Under the pieces are notes generated by a model, which ran no database searches, had not been told where the DNA came from, and saw only the letters and a list, made by a program, of their open reading frames with translations. Below, piece after piece: positions 1 to 8,987 of a DNA stretch of 64,000 nucleotides (the stretch's first letter is position 1; the number at the start of each line of letters is the position of its first letter). The stretch lies in NCBI RefSeq assembly GCF_945873075.1, contig NZ_CAMCBS010000006.1, forward strand, positions 31,128-95,127, given 5' to 3'. The stretch is from an uncultured Moraxella sp. (lineage in GTDB: Bacteria; Pseudomonadota; Gammaproteobacteria; Pseudomonadales; Moraxellaceae). A program made the translations under genes and the position numbers.

Positions 1-647
1 GGGCGTAGGTTATGTTTGGCAAATTCAGCCAAAGTAATTTGACTGGTAAAGGTGTTAGCAGCCGGCAAGATAGCAGGGTGGTGTGCGAGCTGTAGTAGGC
101 TCACCTTTGATTTTTGGGCAAGGGGGCTAAGCGTACCTGTCACAAAGTACAAAGGATCACTCCATAGCGTGTGATAATTGAGTCTGCGATCAAAAGTCGG
201 CGGTAGGGTCAAAAAGGCAAGGGAAATCTCGCCTTCAAGCACTGCCTTGTGCGCTTCTTCAGAATCCACAAAACGCACTTCAAGCTGTACGGCAGGATAG
301 GACTGAATAAATCGCTTTAGCACGGGTGCAAGGTGATGTAAGCCAATATGATGGCTTGTACCAATAACCAAGCGACCTGATGCCACTTCTTTGGCGTGCT
401 GTAGGCTAGCTTTACACGCTTCATAATCATCGAGCCAACGACGCACAAACGGTAGCAAATCATGCGCTGCTGCCGTTGGGATGATGCTGCGACCAACGGT
501 ATCAAACAGCACCGTGCCAAACTCATCTTCAAGATTCTTGATGCGTTTGCTGACAGCAGGCTGTGTGATGTACAGTTTCTCGGCAGCGCCTGAGATACTG
601 CCTGTTTGCATGACTGCAACAAAAGTCGCAAGATTTGTCGTATTCAT
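1..647 (-). CDS. LysR-family transcriptional regulator, 3' end cut by the window edge
   Basis: The visible 215 residues begin MNTTNLATFVAVMQTGS and carry a standard LysR winged helix-turn-helix in the first 60 residues (GAAEKLYITQPAVSKRIKNL), followed by the start of a periplasmic-binding-protein-like effector domain (RLVIGTSHHIGLHHLAPVLK). The C-terminal part of the effector domain lies outside the window. The start ATG at 647 is chosen because the HTH begins only a few residues later, as in the family. The effector is unknown. The gene reads away from leuC with one small gene between them, so a role in leucine regulation is possible but not shown. Confidence 0.9.
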   Translation of the reverse strand, partial: MNTTNLATFVAVMQTGSISGAAEKLYITQPAVSKRIKNLEDEFGTVLFDTVGRSIIPTAAAHDLLPFVRRWLDDYEACKASLQHAKEVASGRLVIGTSHHIGLHHLAPVLKRFIQSYPAVQLEVRFVDSEEAHKAVLEGEISLAFLTLPPTFDRRLNYHTLWSDPLYFVTGTLSPLAQKSKVSLLQLAHHPAILPAANTFTSQITLAEFAKHNLR

Positions 648-759
648 AGAGCCATCACTTGTTTTACTGATGTAAATGATATGGATAGCTTAATGTATTC
701 CAAAAAGTTTTGCAATCAAAATTTATAGGAATTATGAAGATAACGACAAGTCTCAACAG

Positions 760-1062
760 TTATTCATGATAGAATTCATGAATTTTATAAAAAACCATCA
801 ATAAAGCAGCATAACAAAAGATGCTAACAAGGCATAGTACCAAAAAAGCAATGGCGGTTTGTTCTACGGGTACAGATTTGGCAAGCGGATTGTGCACCAT
901 GCCAGTGCCCAGAAATAGCCAGTTAATTGCAATCTGCACCAAAAAACCAACTGCACTGATGCAAGCCGATGCTTTTTCGCTGCTTGATGGTTTTTTGCGG
1001 ATAATGATAAAGCCGATCGCAAAGACGATGGCGAATAAAACGGCAGAAATTGCATAAATCAT
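760..1062 (-). CDS. Small hypothetical membrane protein
   Basis: A 100-residue protein with three hydrophobic stretches: about residues 1-22, 34-53 and 68-92. A basic loop (RKKPSSSEK) lies between the first two, and a charged tail ends KIHEFYHE. I do not recognise the family. It sits between the truncated LysR gene and the leu operon, on the same strand as the LysR gene, with about 110 bases separating them. An AGGG about nine bases before the ATG could serve as ribosome binding site. Codon use looks normal for the region and the hydrophobic pattern is regular, so it is probably a real gene. Its function is unknown. Confidence 0.6.
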   Translation of the reverse strand: MIYAISAVLFAIVFAIGFIIIRKKPSSSEKASACISAVGFLVQIAINWLFLGTGMVHNPLAKSVPVEQTAIAFLVLCLVSIFCYAALLMVFYKIHEFYHE

Positions 1063-1286
1063 GGCAAGATACCCTGTTGCTTATGATTACATAAGTGTAA
1101 CATAAAATTACTTAAATAGTGGATATAAATGATGAATTGGTTATTTATCATTCCAAAAAGTTAATAATTTAATAAAAAATATAAATTATTATTATGGATT
1201 TATTTTTGCTATAATTACGCATATCTATTAAACTATAGCTAATCGAACAAGGCAACACTTGACAATAAACCATCTTGAACGGACGA

Positions 1287-1325
1287 TTGGGAAGTGCTTT
1301 TGTTTTATGGTATAATGATTATACC
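1287..1325 (+). promoter_or_regulatory. Candidate leuC promoter with a palindrome over the -10 box
   Basis: A -35-like TTGGGA at 1287-1292 is followed after 18 bases by TATAAT at 1311-1316, preceded by TGG (extended -10). The -10 lies inside a perfect 17-base palindrome, GGTATAATGATTATACC at 1309-1325, a plausible operator. It is the best promoter in the roughly 320-base gene-free stretch 1063-1383 upstream of leuC. The rest of that stretch is AT-rich and shows no gene. The regulator is not known. Confidence 0.55.
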
Positions 1326-1383
1326 GAATTAGTATAGATTGTTTAATAATTTTTAAATTTACCCAACCATTTAGGAGTACAAA

Positions 1384-2802
1384 ATGGCAGGCAAAACCCT
1401 TTATGACAAATTATGGGACGACCATTTGGTCAAACAACGTGATGATGGCTCAAGTTTGATTTACATTGACCGTCAATTATTACACGAAGTAACATCACCA
1501 CAAGCATTTGAAGGCTTGGAGCTTGCAGGTCGCAAGCCTTGGCGTTTATCGGCAAATGTCGCAACCCCTGACCACAACGTGCCTACATCAATTAAAGAAC
1601 GTTCTGAGGGCGTAAACGGCATTAAAGACGAAACTTCACGCATTCAAGTGCAAACCTTGGACGAAAATTGCCAAAAATTCAACATTACCGAATTTACCAT
1701 TAATGACGTACGTCAAGGGATTGTCCATGTCGTAGGGCCAGAGCAAGGCTTGACCTTACCGGGAATGACCGTTGTCTGTGGCGATAGTCATACTGCAACA
1801 CATGGGGCGTTTGGCTGCCTGGCACACGGTATTGGTACCAGTGAAGTTGAACACGTTTTAGCAACACAATGCCTTGTACAAAAGAAAATGAAAAATATGC
1901 TGGTTCGTGTGGACGGCAAACTTGGCAAAGGCGTTACCCCTAAAGATGTGGTACTTGCCATCATTGGTAAAATTGGTACAGCAGGCGGAACAGGACACGC
2001 TATCGAATTTGGCGGACAAGTGTTCCGTGATATGTCTATTGAAGGACGTATGACCGTTTGCAATATGGCAATCGAAGGCGGAGCCAGAGTCGGCTTAGTT
2101 GCGGTTGATGACAAAACCATTGAATATGTTAAAGGTCGTCCGTATGCCCCAACAGGAGAAGATTGGGACAAAGCGGTAGCATATTGGAATACCTTACATT
2201 CTGATGATGATGCACATTTTGATACTGTAATTGTAATGCAGGGCGAAGAGATTGAGCCACAAGTTTCGTGGGGAACATCACCTGAAATGGTCATTCCAGT
2301 TACCCAAAATGTACCAACTCTTGAGCAAGCAAAAGACGATGTACAAAAAAATGACTGGACACGTGCTTACCAATATATGGGCTTAACCGCAGGACAATCC
2401 CTCGCTGACATCAAGCTTGACCGAGTATTTATTGGTTCTTGCACCAATTCACGCATTGAAGATATCCGTGCAGCGGCTGAAGTCGTAAAAGGACGTAAAG
2501 TTGCAGACACGATTAAACAGGCGATGGTTGTTCCGGGGTCTGGTTTAGTGAAAAAACAAGCGGAAATCGAGGGATTGGATAAAATCTTTATCGATGCAGG
2601 CTTTGAATGGCGTGAACCGGGTTGCTCAATGTGCCTTGCGATGAATGCCGATAAATTACAAGCAGGCGAACATTGTGCCAGCACCAGTAACCGCAACTTT
2701 GAAGGTCGTCAAGGTAATGGCGGACGTACACATTTAGTCAGTCCAGCAATGGCAGCCGCCGCAGCGATTGCAGGGCATTTTGTGGATGTACGAACATTCT
2801 AA
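1384..2802 (+). CDS. leuC: 3-isopropylmalate dehydratase large subunit
   Basis: Catalyses, with LeuD, the isomerisation of 2-isopropylmalate to 3-isopropylmalate in leucine synthesis in the cytoplasm. The 472 residues match the family length. Aconitase-type landmarks are present: [14 protein letters not shown] near 131-144, and the three [4Fe-4S] ligands Cys353 (IGSCTNSR), Cys414 and Cys417 (EPGCSMC). A TTTAGGAG sequence lies just before the ATG. It is the first gene of leuC - antitoxin - toxin - leuD - DUF1643 - leuB. Leucine is mostly encoded by TTA/TTG, unlike the CTA/CTG-rich genes further right, which suggests a different recent history for this part of the operon. Confidence 0.97.
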   Translation: MAGKTLYDKLWDDHLVKQRDDGSSLIYIDRQLLHEVTSPQAFEGLELAGRKPWRLSANVATPDHNVPTSIKERSEGVNGIKDETSRIQVQTLDENCQKFNITEFTINDVRQGIVHVVGPEQGLTLPGMTVVCGDSHTATHGAFGCLAHGIGTSEVEHVLATQCLVQKKMKNMLVRVDGKLGKGVTPKDVVLAIIGKIGTAGGTGHAIEFGGQVFRDMSIEGRMTVCNMAIEGGARVGLVAVDDKTIEYVKGRPYAPTGEDWDKAVAYWNTLHSDDDAHFDTVIVMQGEEIEPQVSWGTSPEMVIPVTQNVPTLEQAKDDVQKNDWTRAYQYMGLTAGQSLADIKLDRVFIGSCTNSRIEDIRAAAEVVKGRKVADTIKQAMVVPGSGLVKKQAEIEGLDKIFIDAGFEWREPGCSMCLAMNADKLQAGEHCASTSNRNFEGRQGNGGRTHLVSPAMAAAAAIAGHFVDVRTF

Positions 2803-2875
2803 TCAAACCTTGTTAATTGAATGGAATGGGCATTATTTGGCAAAATCAGTAACTACTAAAATCATGGAGTATGCT

Positions 2876-3100
2876 ATGCCAATTTCTGTTGTTGAACAAT
2901 ATTATCAAATGATTGAGCATTTGGATAAGGCTGATAAAATCATTTTGGCTGAAAAAATTATGAATTCAGTCAAGCAAGAATCAAAGCCTTTGAATGATTT
3001 ATCCAAATTAACACCGCATCCAAATGCAGTCAATGGTAATTCTGATGATTTGGTGAACATCAGTTGGGAAAAGGAGTTAAATCTTGATTTCCCGACATAA
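2876..3100 (+). CDS. Probable antitoxin of a PIN-domain toxin-antitoxin pair
   Basis: A small acidic protein of 74 residues starting MPISVVEQYYQMIEHL. The open frame extends upstream into leuC, but a GGAG six bases before the ATG at 2876 supports this start. The N-terminal half is helical and charged (HLDKADKIILAEKIM), and the tail has a WEKELNLDF segment that could thread into the toxin. I do not recognise a named DNA-binding fold. Assignment as antitoxin rests on position: its end overlaps the start of the PIN-domain gene by 17 bases, the usual order in vapBC-type modules. It lies 73 bases after leuC. Confidence 0.65.
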   Translation: MPISVVEQYYQMIEHLDKADKIILAEKIMNSVKQESKPLNDLSKLTPHPNAVNGNSDDLVNISWEKELNLDFPT

Positions 3101-3473
3101 TATTTATTTGGATACTCATGCTGTCATTTGGCTTTATCTGATGGAGATGGATAAGTTTTCTGATAAAGTGATACACTTGCTGAAAAACAATTATTTATTC
3201 GTATCTCCAATGGTAAAGCTAGAGCTGCAATATCTTTATGAGATAAAAAGACTTAATGATTCGCCTGATATGATTTTAAAATCATTGAAACAGAGTATTA
3301 ATTTAAGTGTTTGCCAAAAATCATGGTTGGATATTGTTAATGTGGCATTGACTTGTGATTTTACTCGTGATGCTTTTGACCGTTTGATTGTTGCTCATGC
3401 CATGCTTGATAATAGCATTTTGATTAGTAAAGATAGTAATTTAACTAAACACTATCAACATTGTGTTTGGTAA
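3084..3473 (+). CDS. PIN-domain (VapC-like) toxin
   Basis: The 129 residues fit a PIN-domain ribonuclease. The acidic active-site positions can be read as Asp10 in YLDTHAVIW, Glu47 in KLELQYL, Asp99 in DAFDRLIVAHA and Asp117 in ISKDSNL. VapC-type toxins cleave RNA, often initiator tRNA or 23S rRNA, and are neutralised by the upstream antitoxin; the target here is unknown. The start is TTG at 3084, supported by AAGGAG at 3071-3076; no in-frame ATG occurs before the first catalytic Asp. The gene ends 16 bases before leuD, so it is co-oriented within the leucine operon. Confidence 0.85.
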   Translation: MISRHNIYLDTHAVIWLYLMEMDKFSDKVIHLLKNNYLFVSPMVKLELQYLYEIKRLNDSPDMILKSLKQSINLSVCQKSWLDIVNVALTCDFTRDAFDRLIVAHAMLDNSILISKDSNLTKHYQHCVW

Positions 3474-3489
3474 AATTTAAAAGGAAAAT

Positions 3490-4140
3490 ATGATGAAAAA
3501 ATACACCATTGAAACAGGCATTGTTGCACCGCTTGACCGTGCCAATGTTGATACGGATTTAATTATCCCAAAACAGTTTTTAAAATCCATTAAACGCACA
3601 GGTTTTGGCGATAATTTATTTGATGAATTACGCTACCTTGATGAAGGCTATTTGGGTCAAGATATTGCCAAACGTCCAAAAAATCCTGATTTTGTGCTAA
3701 ATCAAGCACGTTATCAAGGAGCAACGATTTTGCTGACTCGCAGTAATTTTGGTTGTGGTTCAAGTCGTGAACACGCACCTTGGGCATTAAATGAATATGG
3801 ATTCCGTACCATCATTGCTCCAAGTTATGCCGATATTTTCTTTAATAATAGCTTTAAAAACGGTATGTTACCTGTTATTTTAACCGAAAGCGAAGTTGAT
3901 GAGCTATTTAAAGAATGTGTGGTTAATGAAGGCTATCAATTAACCGTTGATTTGGAAAACCAAAAAGTTGTTTCACCATCAGGCAAAGAATATCATTTTG
4001 AAGTAGATGCGTTTCGTAAACATTGCTTGTTAAATGGTTTAGATGATATTGGTTTAACCTTACAAGATAGCGATAGCATTCGTGCCTTTGAAGAAAAAGC
4101 CCGTGCGGATAGACCGTGGGTGTTTAAGGATTTGGCATAA
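3490..4140 (+). CDS. leuD: 3-isopropylmalate dehydratase small subunit
   Basis: Partner of LeuC, contributing the swivelling domain of the isomerase. The 216 residues fit the family. The start ([20 protein letters not shown]) and the [13 protein letters not shown] signature at 88-100 are canonical, with the substrate-binding Ser-Ser-Arg. AAGGAAAAT precedes the double ATG at 3490/3493; either could be used. The gene is AT-rich, with many TTA, AAA and GTT codons. It is separated from leuC by a toxin-antitoxin pair, whereas leuC and leuD are normally adjacent. Confidence 0.97.
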   Translation: MMKKYTIETGIVAPLDRANVDTDLIIPKQFLKSIKRTGFGDNLFDELRYLDEGYLGQDIAKRPKNPDFVLNQARYQGATILLTRSNFGCGSSREHAPWALNEYGFRTIIAPSYADIFFNNSFKNGMLPVILTESEVDELFKECVVNEGYQLTVDLENQKVVSPSGKEYHFEVDAFRKHCLLNGLDDIGLTLQDSDSIRAFEEKARADRPWVFKDLA

Positions 4141-4153
4141 TTGGAGCTGATTG

Positions 4154-4639
4154 ATGATTAAAACTGCTGAAATTTCTGAATGCGGTAAATATAGATATCA
4201 ATTAAAAAGACAATGGGGTTCTGGTAATAATTTTGTACTTTTTATTGCCTTAAACCCATCTATTGCGGATTCTGAAATTGATGATCCAACATTAACTAGA
4301 TGTATTAATTTTGCAAAAATGCAAAATTATGACGGTCTAATCATGGCTAATCTTTTTGCCTACCGAGCAACCAATCCTAATGATCTAATTGGAGATAAAG
4401 ATTATTTAATCGGTGCTTTAAATGATGATTGGATACGAAGAAGCATTGAAGAAGTGGATGCTATTGTCGTATGTTGGGGAAATGATGGTGCTTATCTGAA
4501 CAGAAGTGATGAAGTTCTTGAGATTTTAAAAGAATATCAAGAAATTAAACAGGTTTTCTGTTTGGATAAGAACGCAACTGGGCAACCAAAACACCCATTA
4601 TATGCGAAAAGTGATAAAGACTGGGTTAAATTTTTTTGA
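4154..4639 (+). CDS. DUF1643 family protein
   Basis: A 161-residue protein with features typical of DUF1643: FVLFIALNPSIADSEIDDPTLTRC near the N-terminus, the middle segment GLIMANLFAYRATNP, and VVCWGNDG. The biochemical role of the family is not established. An upstream TTG at 4151 is in frame, but the ATG at 4154 is better placed behind GGAG at 4143-4146. It begins 13 bases after leuD and ends 27 bases before leuB, so it is carried in the leu operon. Base composition matches leuC and leuD rather than the genes further right, consistent with travel as a block. Confidence 0.8.
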   Translation: MIKTAEISECGKYRYQLKRQWGSGNNFVLFIALNPSIADSEIDDPTLTRCINFAKMQNYDGLIMANLFAYRATNPNDLIGDKDYLIGALNDDWIRRSIEEVDAIVVCWGNDGAYLNRSDEVLEILKEYQEIKQVFCLDKNATGQPKHPLYAKSDKDWVKFF

Positions 4640-4666
4640 GTAATATAAATTTGTAAGGAAATAACA

Positions 4667-5737
4667 ATGACCAAACACATTGCAATTTTAAAAGGTGATG
4701 GTATCGGGCCTGAAATTATCGCTCAAGCGGTAAAAGTGCTGGATAAGTTAATCGCCAATGGCTTGGATGCTAGTTATGAATATGCGGAGCTTGGCGGCTC
4801 TGCCTATGACAAATACGGCTCGCCTTATCCAAGCGAAACCCAAGAAATCGTGCGTAAGGCTGATGCGGTGCTACTTGGTGCGGTCGGCTCGCCGCAGTAT
4901 GACACACTTGAGCGTGCGTTGCGTCCTGAGCGTGGGCTATTGGCGATTCGTAAGGATTTGAATTTGTTTGCAAATTTGCGTCCTGCTATTCTGTATAAAG
5001 AACTTGCCAATGCATCCACGCTTAAGCCTGAAGTGGTGGCGGGTCTTGATATTTTGATCGTGCGAGAACTGACGGGCGATATTTATTTTGGTGAGCCACG
5101 CGGTATCCGCACGCTTGAAAATGGTGAGCGTGAAGGCTTTAACACCATGAAATACTCTGAAAGTGAAATCCGCCGTATCGCCAAAGTTGCCTTTGAAGCT
5201 GCTCAAAAACGCAACAAAAAACTATGCAGCGTGGACAAGGCAAATGTGCTAGAAGCGACCGAGCTGTGGAAAGAAATTTTCACCGAAGTGGGTAAAGACT
5301 ATCCAGATGTCGAGCTTAGTCATATGTATGTGGACAACGCTGCCATGCAACTGGTCAAAGCGCCAAAGCAGTTCGATGTCGTGGCGACAGGCAATATCTT
5401 TGGTGATATCCTATCTGACCAAGCATCCATGCTGACAGGCTCTATCGGTATGCTACCATCAGCAAGCCTAGATGAAAATGGCAAGGGTCTATACGAGCCA
5501 AGCCACGGCTCTGCCCCTGATATCGCAGGTCAAGACAAGGCAAACCCACTAGCGACCATCCTATCGCTTGCCATGCTACTACGCTATAGCCTAGCTGATG
5601 AAGCACGAGCCAAGCAAGTTGAAGATGCGGTGGGCAAGGTGCTAGAGCAAGGCTTGCGTACTGCGGACATCTATGAAGGTGGCACACAGCTGGTCTCATG
5701 TACAGCGATGGGCGATGCGGTGCTTGCGGCTTTATAA
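4667..5737 (+). CDS. leuB: 3-isopropylmalate dehydrogenase
   Basis: Oxidises and decarboxylates 3-isopropylmalate to 2-oxoisocaproate using NAD+. The 356 residues have the beta-decarboxylating dehydrogenase pattern: GDGIGPEI at 10-17, the substrate-binding arginines in [21 protein letters not shown], the catalytic-lysine region [11 protein letters not shown], and [30 protein letters not shown] precedes the ATG. It is the last gene of the leu operon and is followed by a strong hairpin terminator. The first hundred or so bases are AT-rich like leuD, while the rest uses the CTA/CTG-rich codons of the general region. Confidence 0.97.
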   Translation: MTKHIAILKGDGIGPEIIAQAVKVLDKLIANGLDASYEYAELGGSAYDKYGSPYPSETQEIVRKADAVLLGAVGSPQYDTLERALRPERGLLAIRKDLNLFANLRPAILYKELANASTLKPEVVAGLDILIVRELTGDIYFGEPRGIRTLENGEREGFNTMKYSESEIRRIAKVAFEAAQKRNKKLCSVDKANVLEATELWKEIFTEVGKDYPDVELSHMYVDNAAMQLVKAPKQFDVVATGNIFGDILSDQASMLTGSIGMLPSASLDENGKGLYEPSHGSAPDIAGQDKANPLATILSLAMLLRYSLADEARAKQVEDAVGKVLEQGLRTADIYEGGTQLVSCTAMGDAVLAAL

Positions 5738-5802
5738 GCAGTGTGATTGATTGGATTGATGATATATTTCATCGAAATTAATCACCATCATAATCATAAC
5801 CC

Positions 5803-5840
5803 AAAAAAATATCGCCAGTTATCTGACTGGCGATATTTTA
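5803..5840. terminator. Bidirectional terminator between leuB and the OppA-type gene
   Basis: A 14-base-pair perfect stem, AAAATATCGCCAGT at 5806-5819 with ACTGGCGATATTTT at 5826-5839 around a six-base loop, flanked by A and T runs. It lies between two convergent genes and can serve both. Confidence 0.85.
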
Positions 5841-5864
5841 TTATTCACTGATGTAGCGACTTAA

Positions 5865-7487
5865 TCATTTCTTGAATGAAATATCTTTGATCAAGTAGCC
5901 GTCCAATGGATCTTTGTTTGAAAAACCGTTCACATAAGGCTTGATCAGGCGCACGCTGACTGTTGAGAACAGTGGCATGATGGCGGTGTCTTTTGAGATC
6001 AAAGTCTCAGCATCTTTATACAGCTGTGCACGAGCTTCAGTGGTGGTATCAGCTTTTAGCGTGTTTGCCATCACAGCGTCATATTCAGCACTGCTGTATT
6101 TGCCTGTGTTATTACTATTGCCAGTTTTTAGCAGGTTTAGGAAGCTTGATGGTTCGTTATAGTCTGCACACCAACCTGATAGCGCCAAGGTGAATTTGCC
6201 TTGGTTTTTAGTATCTAGGAAGGTTTTCCATTCTTGGTTGATTTGTGCTGCATCGACTGCGCCACCTAGGTTCTGTTTCCACATGGCGGTGACAGCGTTT
6301 GACATCAGCTTACCGGTTTCACTCGTTGAGTACAAGAACTCAAACTTCAGTGGATTTTCGGCAGTGTAGCCTGCTTCTGCTAGCAGTGCTTTGGCTTTTT
6401 CGTTTCGTGCTGCAGCATCGAGAGATTTCCACTCAGGTGCGGCTTCAAGCATACCTTGGGTGGCGATAGGGGTCAGCTGATAAGCAGGCACATCACCACG
6501 CTTGAGTGCGGTGACGATGTTATCACGATCGATTGCCATCGATAGTGCTTCACGGACTCGTGGGTCATTGAGTGGCGCTACCGCAACATTTGGCTCTAGA
6601 TAGTGCGTACATAGCTTTGGCGCAGTGTGGATTTCGTTAGGAATCTCTTTTTTGGTTTTTTCGATTTGCTCACCTGGCACAGCTGAGATATCGACTTCAC
6701 CGGCTAGATAGCGGTTGATGCCATTTTGACCAGTGATTGGTAGAAATTGTGCTTTTTCGATGGTGGTCTTGTCATTGGCATAATAAGCAGGGTTACGCAC
6801 CACAGTGATGTGGCTGCCTACCGCCCATTCGCTCATGGTATAAGCACCACTGACGACGATATTTTTTGGATCTAGCCATTTATCGCCATGGGTTTCGATG
6901 GTTTTTTGGTGCACAGGATAGGTTACAGGCAGGGCAAGCATATCAACGAAATATGGCACAGCTTCTGTCAAGGTCACCTGCAGGGTCTTATCATCCAGTG
7001 CTTTTACGCCCAGCTGATCAACTGGCATCTTGCCAGTAGCGACGGCATCGGCATTGAGTACTTTGGCATCAGCTAGGTAAGTCGCATAATATGCACCTGT
7101 TGCAGGATCGACTAGGCGGCGCAGTGCGTAGGCGGCATCGTGTGCGGTGATGGCATCGCCATTTGACCACTTGGCATCACGCAGGGTGAATGTCCAGACT
7201 TTATTGTCTTTGGTTTCCCATTTTTCGGCAAGACCTGGGATGGTTTTGCCATCAGCATCCGTCACTACCAAGCCTTCAAACATCTGGCGAATGACTGCCG
7301 AGCCGTTCGTGTCCTGTGATTTTTGTGGGTCAAGTGAGCTTGGCTCAGCACCATTGACGATGACCAGCGTATCTTTATTGGCAGGTAGCGTCTCTGGTGA
7401 TGCCGTCACAGAACCGCCACCAGAACAGGCGGCTAGGGTGAAGGTGGTAGTAAGCGCCAAGGCAAGCGCAGATTTTGGATACATCAT
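5865..7487 (-). CDS. ABC transporter substrate-binding lipoprotein, OppA type
   Basis: A 540-residue family 5 extracellular solute-binding protein. The N-terminus is a lipoprotein signal with lipobox LAAC (Cys about residue 20). The mature part has family landmarks: EPSSLDPQKSQDTNG, IRQMFEGLVVTDADG, KWSNGDAITAHDAAYALRR and DPRVREALSMAIDRDNI. Such proteins deliver oligopeptides to an inner-membrane ABC permease. No permease or ATPase genes are next to it, so it is an orphan that must use a transporter encoded elsewhere, or the yej-type genes near 58-61 kb. AAGGA lies upstream of the ATG. Ligand identity is inferred. Confidence 0.9.
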   Translation of the reverse strand: MMYPKSALALALTTTFTLAACSGGGSVTASPETLPANKDTLVIVNGAEPSSLDPQKSQDTNGSAVIRQMFEGLVVTDADGKTIPGLAEKWETKDNKVWTFTLRDAKWSNGDAITAHDAAYALRRLVDPATGAYYATYLADAKVLNADAVATGKMPVDQLGVKALDDKTLQVTLTEAVPYFVDMLALPVTYPVHQKTIETHGDKWLDPKNIVVSGAYTMSEWAVGSHITVVRNPAYYANDKTTIEKAQFLPITGQNGINRYLAGEVDISAVPGEQIEKTKKEIPNEIHTAPKLCTHYLEPNVAVAPLNDPRVREALSMAIDRDNIVTALKRGDVPAYQLTPIATQGMLEAAPEWKSLDAAARNEKAKALLAEAGYTAENPLKFEFLYSTSETGKLMSNAVTAMWKQNLGGAVDAAQINQEWKTFLDTKNQGKFTLALSGWCADYNEPSSFLNLLKTGNSNNTGKYSSAEYDAVMANTLKADTTTEARAQLYKDAETLISKDTAIMPLFSTVSVRLIKPYVNGFSNKDPLDGYLIKDISFKK

Positions 7488-7716
7488 TGTAAAACATCCT
7501 TAAGAGCAAATGGTATCAATAAAAAATTGATATGAAAAACACATCAAACCCAAAAATTTTTGATAAGTTTGACGGTGAAATCTTAGCAAATGATTGTTAT
7601 TTGTCAAGACAATATTTTAGAATTTGGCATAATATTTTGTATCTGACAGGCGGGTGTGGCAGCTGCTTCAATCGTCATGATAAATTTGTTATACTATTAC
7701 ACTTTCTGCAATTTTC

Positions 7717-7735
7717 AAATGATAATGAGAATTTT
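7717..7735. promoter_or_regulatory. Possible upstream Fur site
   Basis: AAATGATAATGAGAATTTT resembles a Fur box, with one good half (TGATAAT) and one weak half. It lies about 60 bases upstream of a stronger Fur-like site in front of tonB. Confidence 0.4.
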
Positions 7736-7757
7736 ATGCAAAAACGTGATTAAGTGA

Positions 7758-7807
7758 TTGAAATTTTGTCAAAACGATTTATAATATGTCAATTGATAAT
7801 CGTTATC
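7758..7807 (+). promoter_or_regulatory. tonB promoter with Fur box
   Basis: TTGAAA at 7758-7763 and TATAAT at 7780-7785 with a 16-base spacer form a good sigma-70 promoter. Immediately downstream, GATAATCGTTATC at 7795-7807 is a near-perfect Fur-box palindrome placed over the expected transcription start, so iron-loaded Fur should repress the operon. Apart from this and the upstream Fur-like site, the 384-base stretch 7488-7871 shows no gene. Confidence 0.75.
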
Positions 7808-7871
7808 GTTTTTATTTGTATTTTTAAACAACAATAATTCGCTTGCCAAAATTTGGGCAACGGTATGACTG

Positions 7872-8975
7872 ATGGGTGCATTCGTGTTGGATTCTGCAAA
7901 CAAGATTAAGGGTGTGGCGCTCGCTGTGGCTATCGCTTTGCATGGCGTGGCAGGCTTTGGCGTGGCAAATATGCAAATCAAGACTTTGACACCGCCAAAA
8001 ATCACACCGCCTTTAGAAGTGGAATTTATCAAACCTGAGCCAAAGCCTGAACCCGAAAAAATCATTTTAAATAACCTTGAGTCGCCTGAACCTGTCGTGG
8101 TCAATCAGCCTGTTCAACAGCAGGTAGCACGACCACAAACAGCGGGTGCAGCACCTACCCAACAGAGCGAATTAGAAACCAAGAAAGCTGTTACAGAGAA
8201 AAAAACACAGCAAGCCAACGCATCAAAACATACAGCATCCACCAAATCTGATAACAAGCCAGCGGATGATATTGCTAGCCAACAAGCCCAGCAAGCGGCT
8301 TTTGAAGCTGAGCAGCGACGCTTGGAACATGAGCGTCTTGAACGAGAACGGCTTGAGCGTGAAAGATTGGAGCATATCGCTCGCCAAGAGCAACTAGAAC
8401 GAGAACGCTTGGCAAAAGAGCAGGCGCAAAAAGAGCAACTCGCCAAAGAACAAGCGGAGCGTGAGCGTAAACAGCGTGAAGCACAAGAAAAAGCACGAGC
8501 CGAAGCTGAAGCCGCGGCACGCCGTCAAGCTGAGGCAGATGCTCTTGCCAAAAAGCAAGCCGATGAAGCTCGTCGCCAAGCCCAACAGGGGCAGGGTCAA
8601 GGCAATCAAGGCAATGGCAAAGACAAAAAGAACGATGATGGCAAAAAAGGCGGTAAAGATGACAATAACCAAAAAGGTGAAATCATTTCGGGTCAAAACC
8701 TAGGCTCGATATCCAATGCCAGCTGGATTCGTAAGCCAAACTTTAATGGCATTCATTCTGATGAAATTAAAGGCAATGTCAGCGTTACGGCGACTTTGAC
8801 CATCGATGCCAAAGGGTCAATCACAGGTGTCAGTGGTGTCTCCACAGGTGACCGTGAACTTGATAAACAAATCATGCGTGAGATTCGCCGAGCCAAATTA
8901 AAGCCATTTAAGCAAGGCAATAATACATTAACAGGCACGGCAACTTATCCAATTTCTATTAAATTAAGTAATTAA
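7872..8975 (+). CDS. tonB: TonB-like energy transducer
   Basis: A 367-residue protein with TonB/TolA architecture: a short cytoplasmic start, one membrane helix (GVALAVAIALHGVAGFGV, about 14-31), a proline/acidic segment (EPKPEPEK), a long charged coiled coil rich in ERLERERLE and EQ/KE repeats about residues 130-245, and a C-terminal TonB domain from about 280 (SWIRKPNFNGI, then VSVTATLTIDAKGSI). It couples inner-membrane proton flow via ExbB/ExbD to outer-membrane receptors. The coiled coil is TolA-like, but the Fur box and the exbB-exbD genes directly after it favour TonB. No clear ribosome binding site precedes the ATG; GTG at 7884 is an alternative start. Confidence 0.85.
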   Translation: MGAFVLDSANKIKGVALAVAIALHGVAGFGVANMQIKTLTPPKITPPLEVEFIKPEPKPEPEKIILNNLESPEPVVVNQPVQQQVARPQTAGAAPTQQSELETKKAVTEKKTQQANASKHTASTKSDNKPADDIASQQAQQAAFEAEQRRLEHERLERERLERERLEHIARQEQLERERLAKEQAQKEQLAKEQAERERKQREAQEKARAEAEAAARRQAEADALAKKQADEARRQAQQGQGQGNQGNGKDKKNDDGKKGGKDDNNQKGEIISGQNLGSISNASWIRKPNFNGIHSDEIKGNVSVTATLTIDAKGSITGVSGVSTGDRELDKQIMREIRRAKLKPFKQGNNTLTGTATYPISIKLSN

Positions 8976-8987
8976 AGGTAACTAACT

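Noticed and set aside
7532..7753. 73-residue frame upstream of tonB
   Set aside because: Occupies the Fur-site region, has no ribosome binding site and an irregular composition; better explained as regulatory DNA.
8114..8446. Cys/Ser/Arg-rich minus-strand frame
   Set aside because: Antisense of the repetitive coiled-coil part of tonB; low complexity comes from the repeat.
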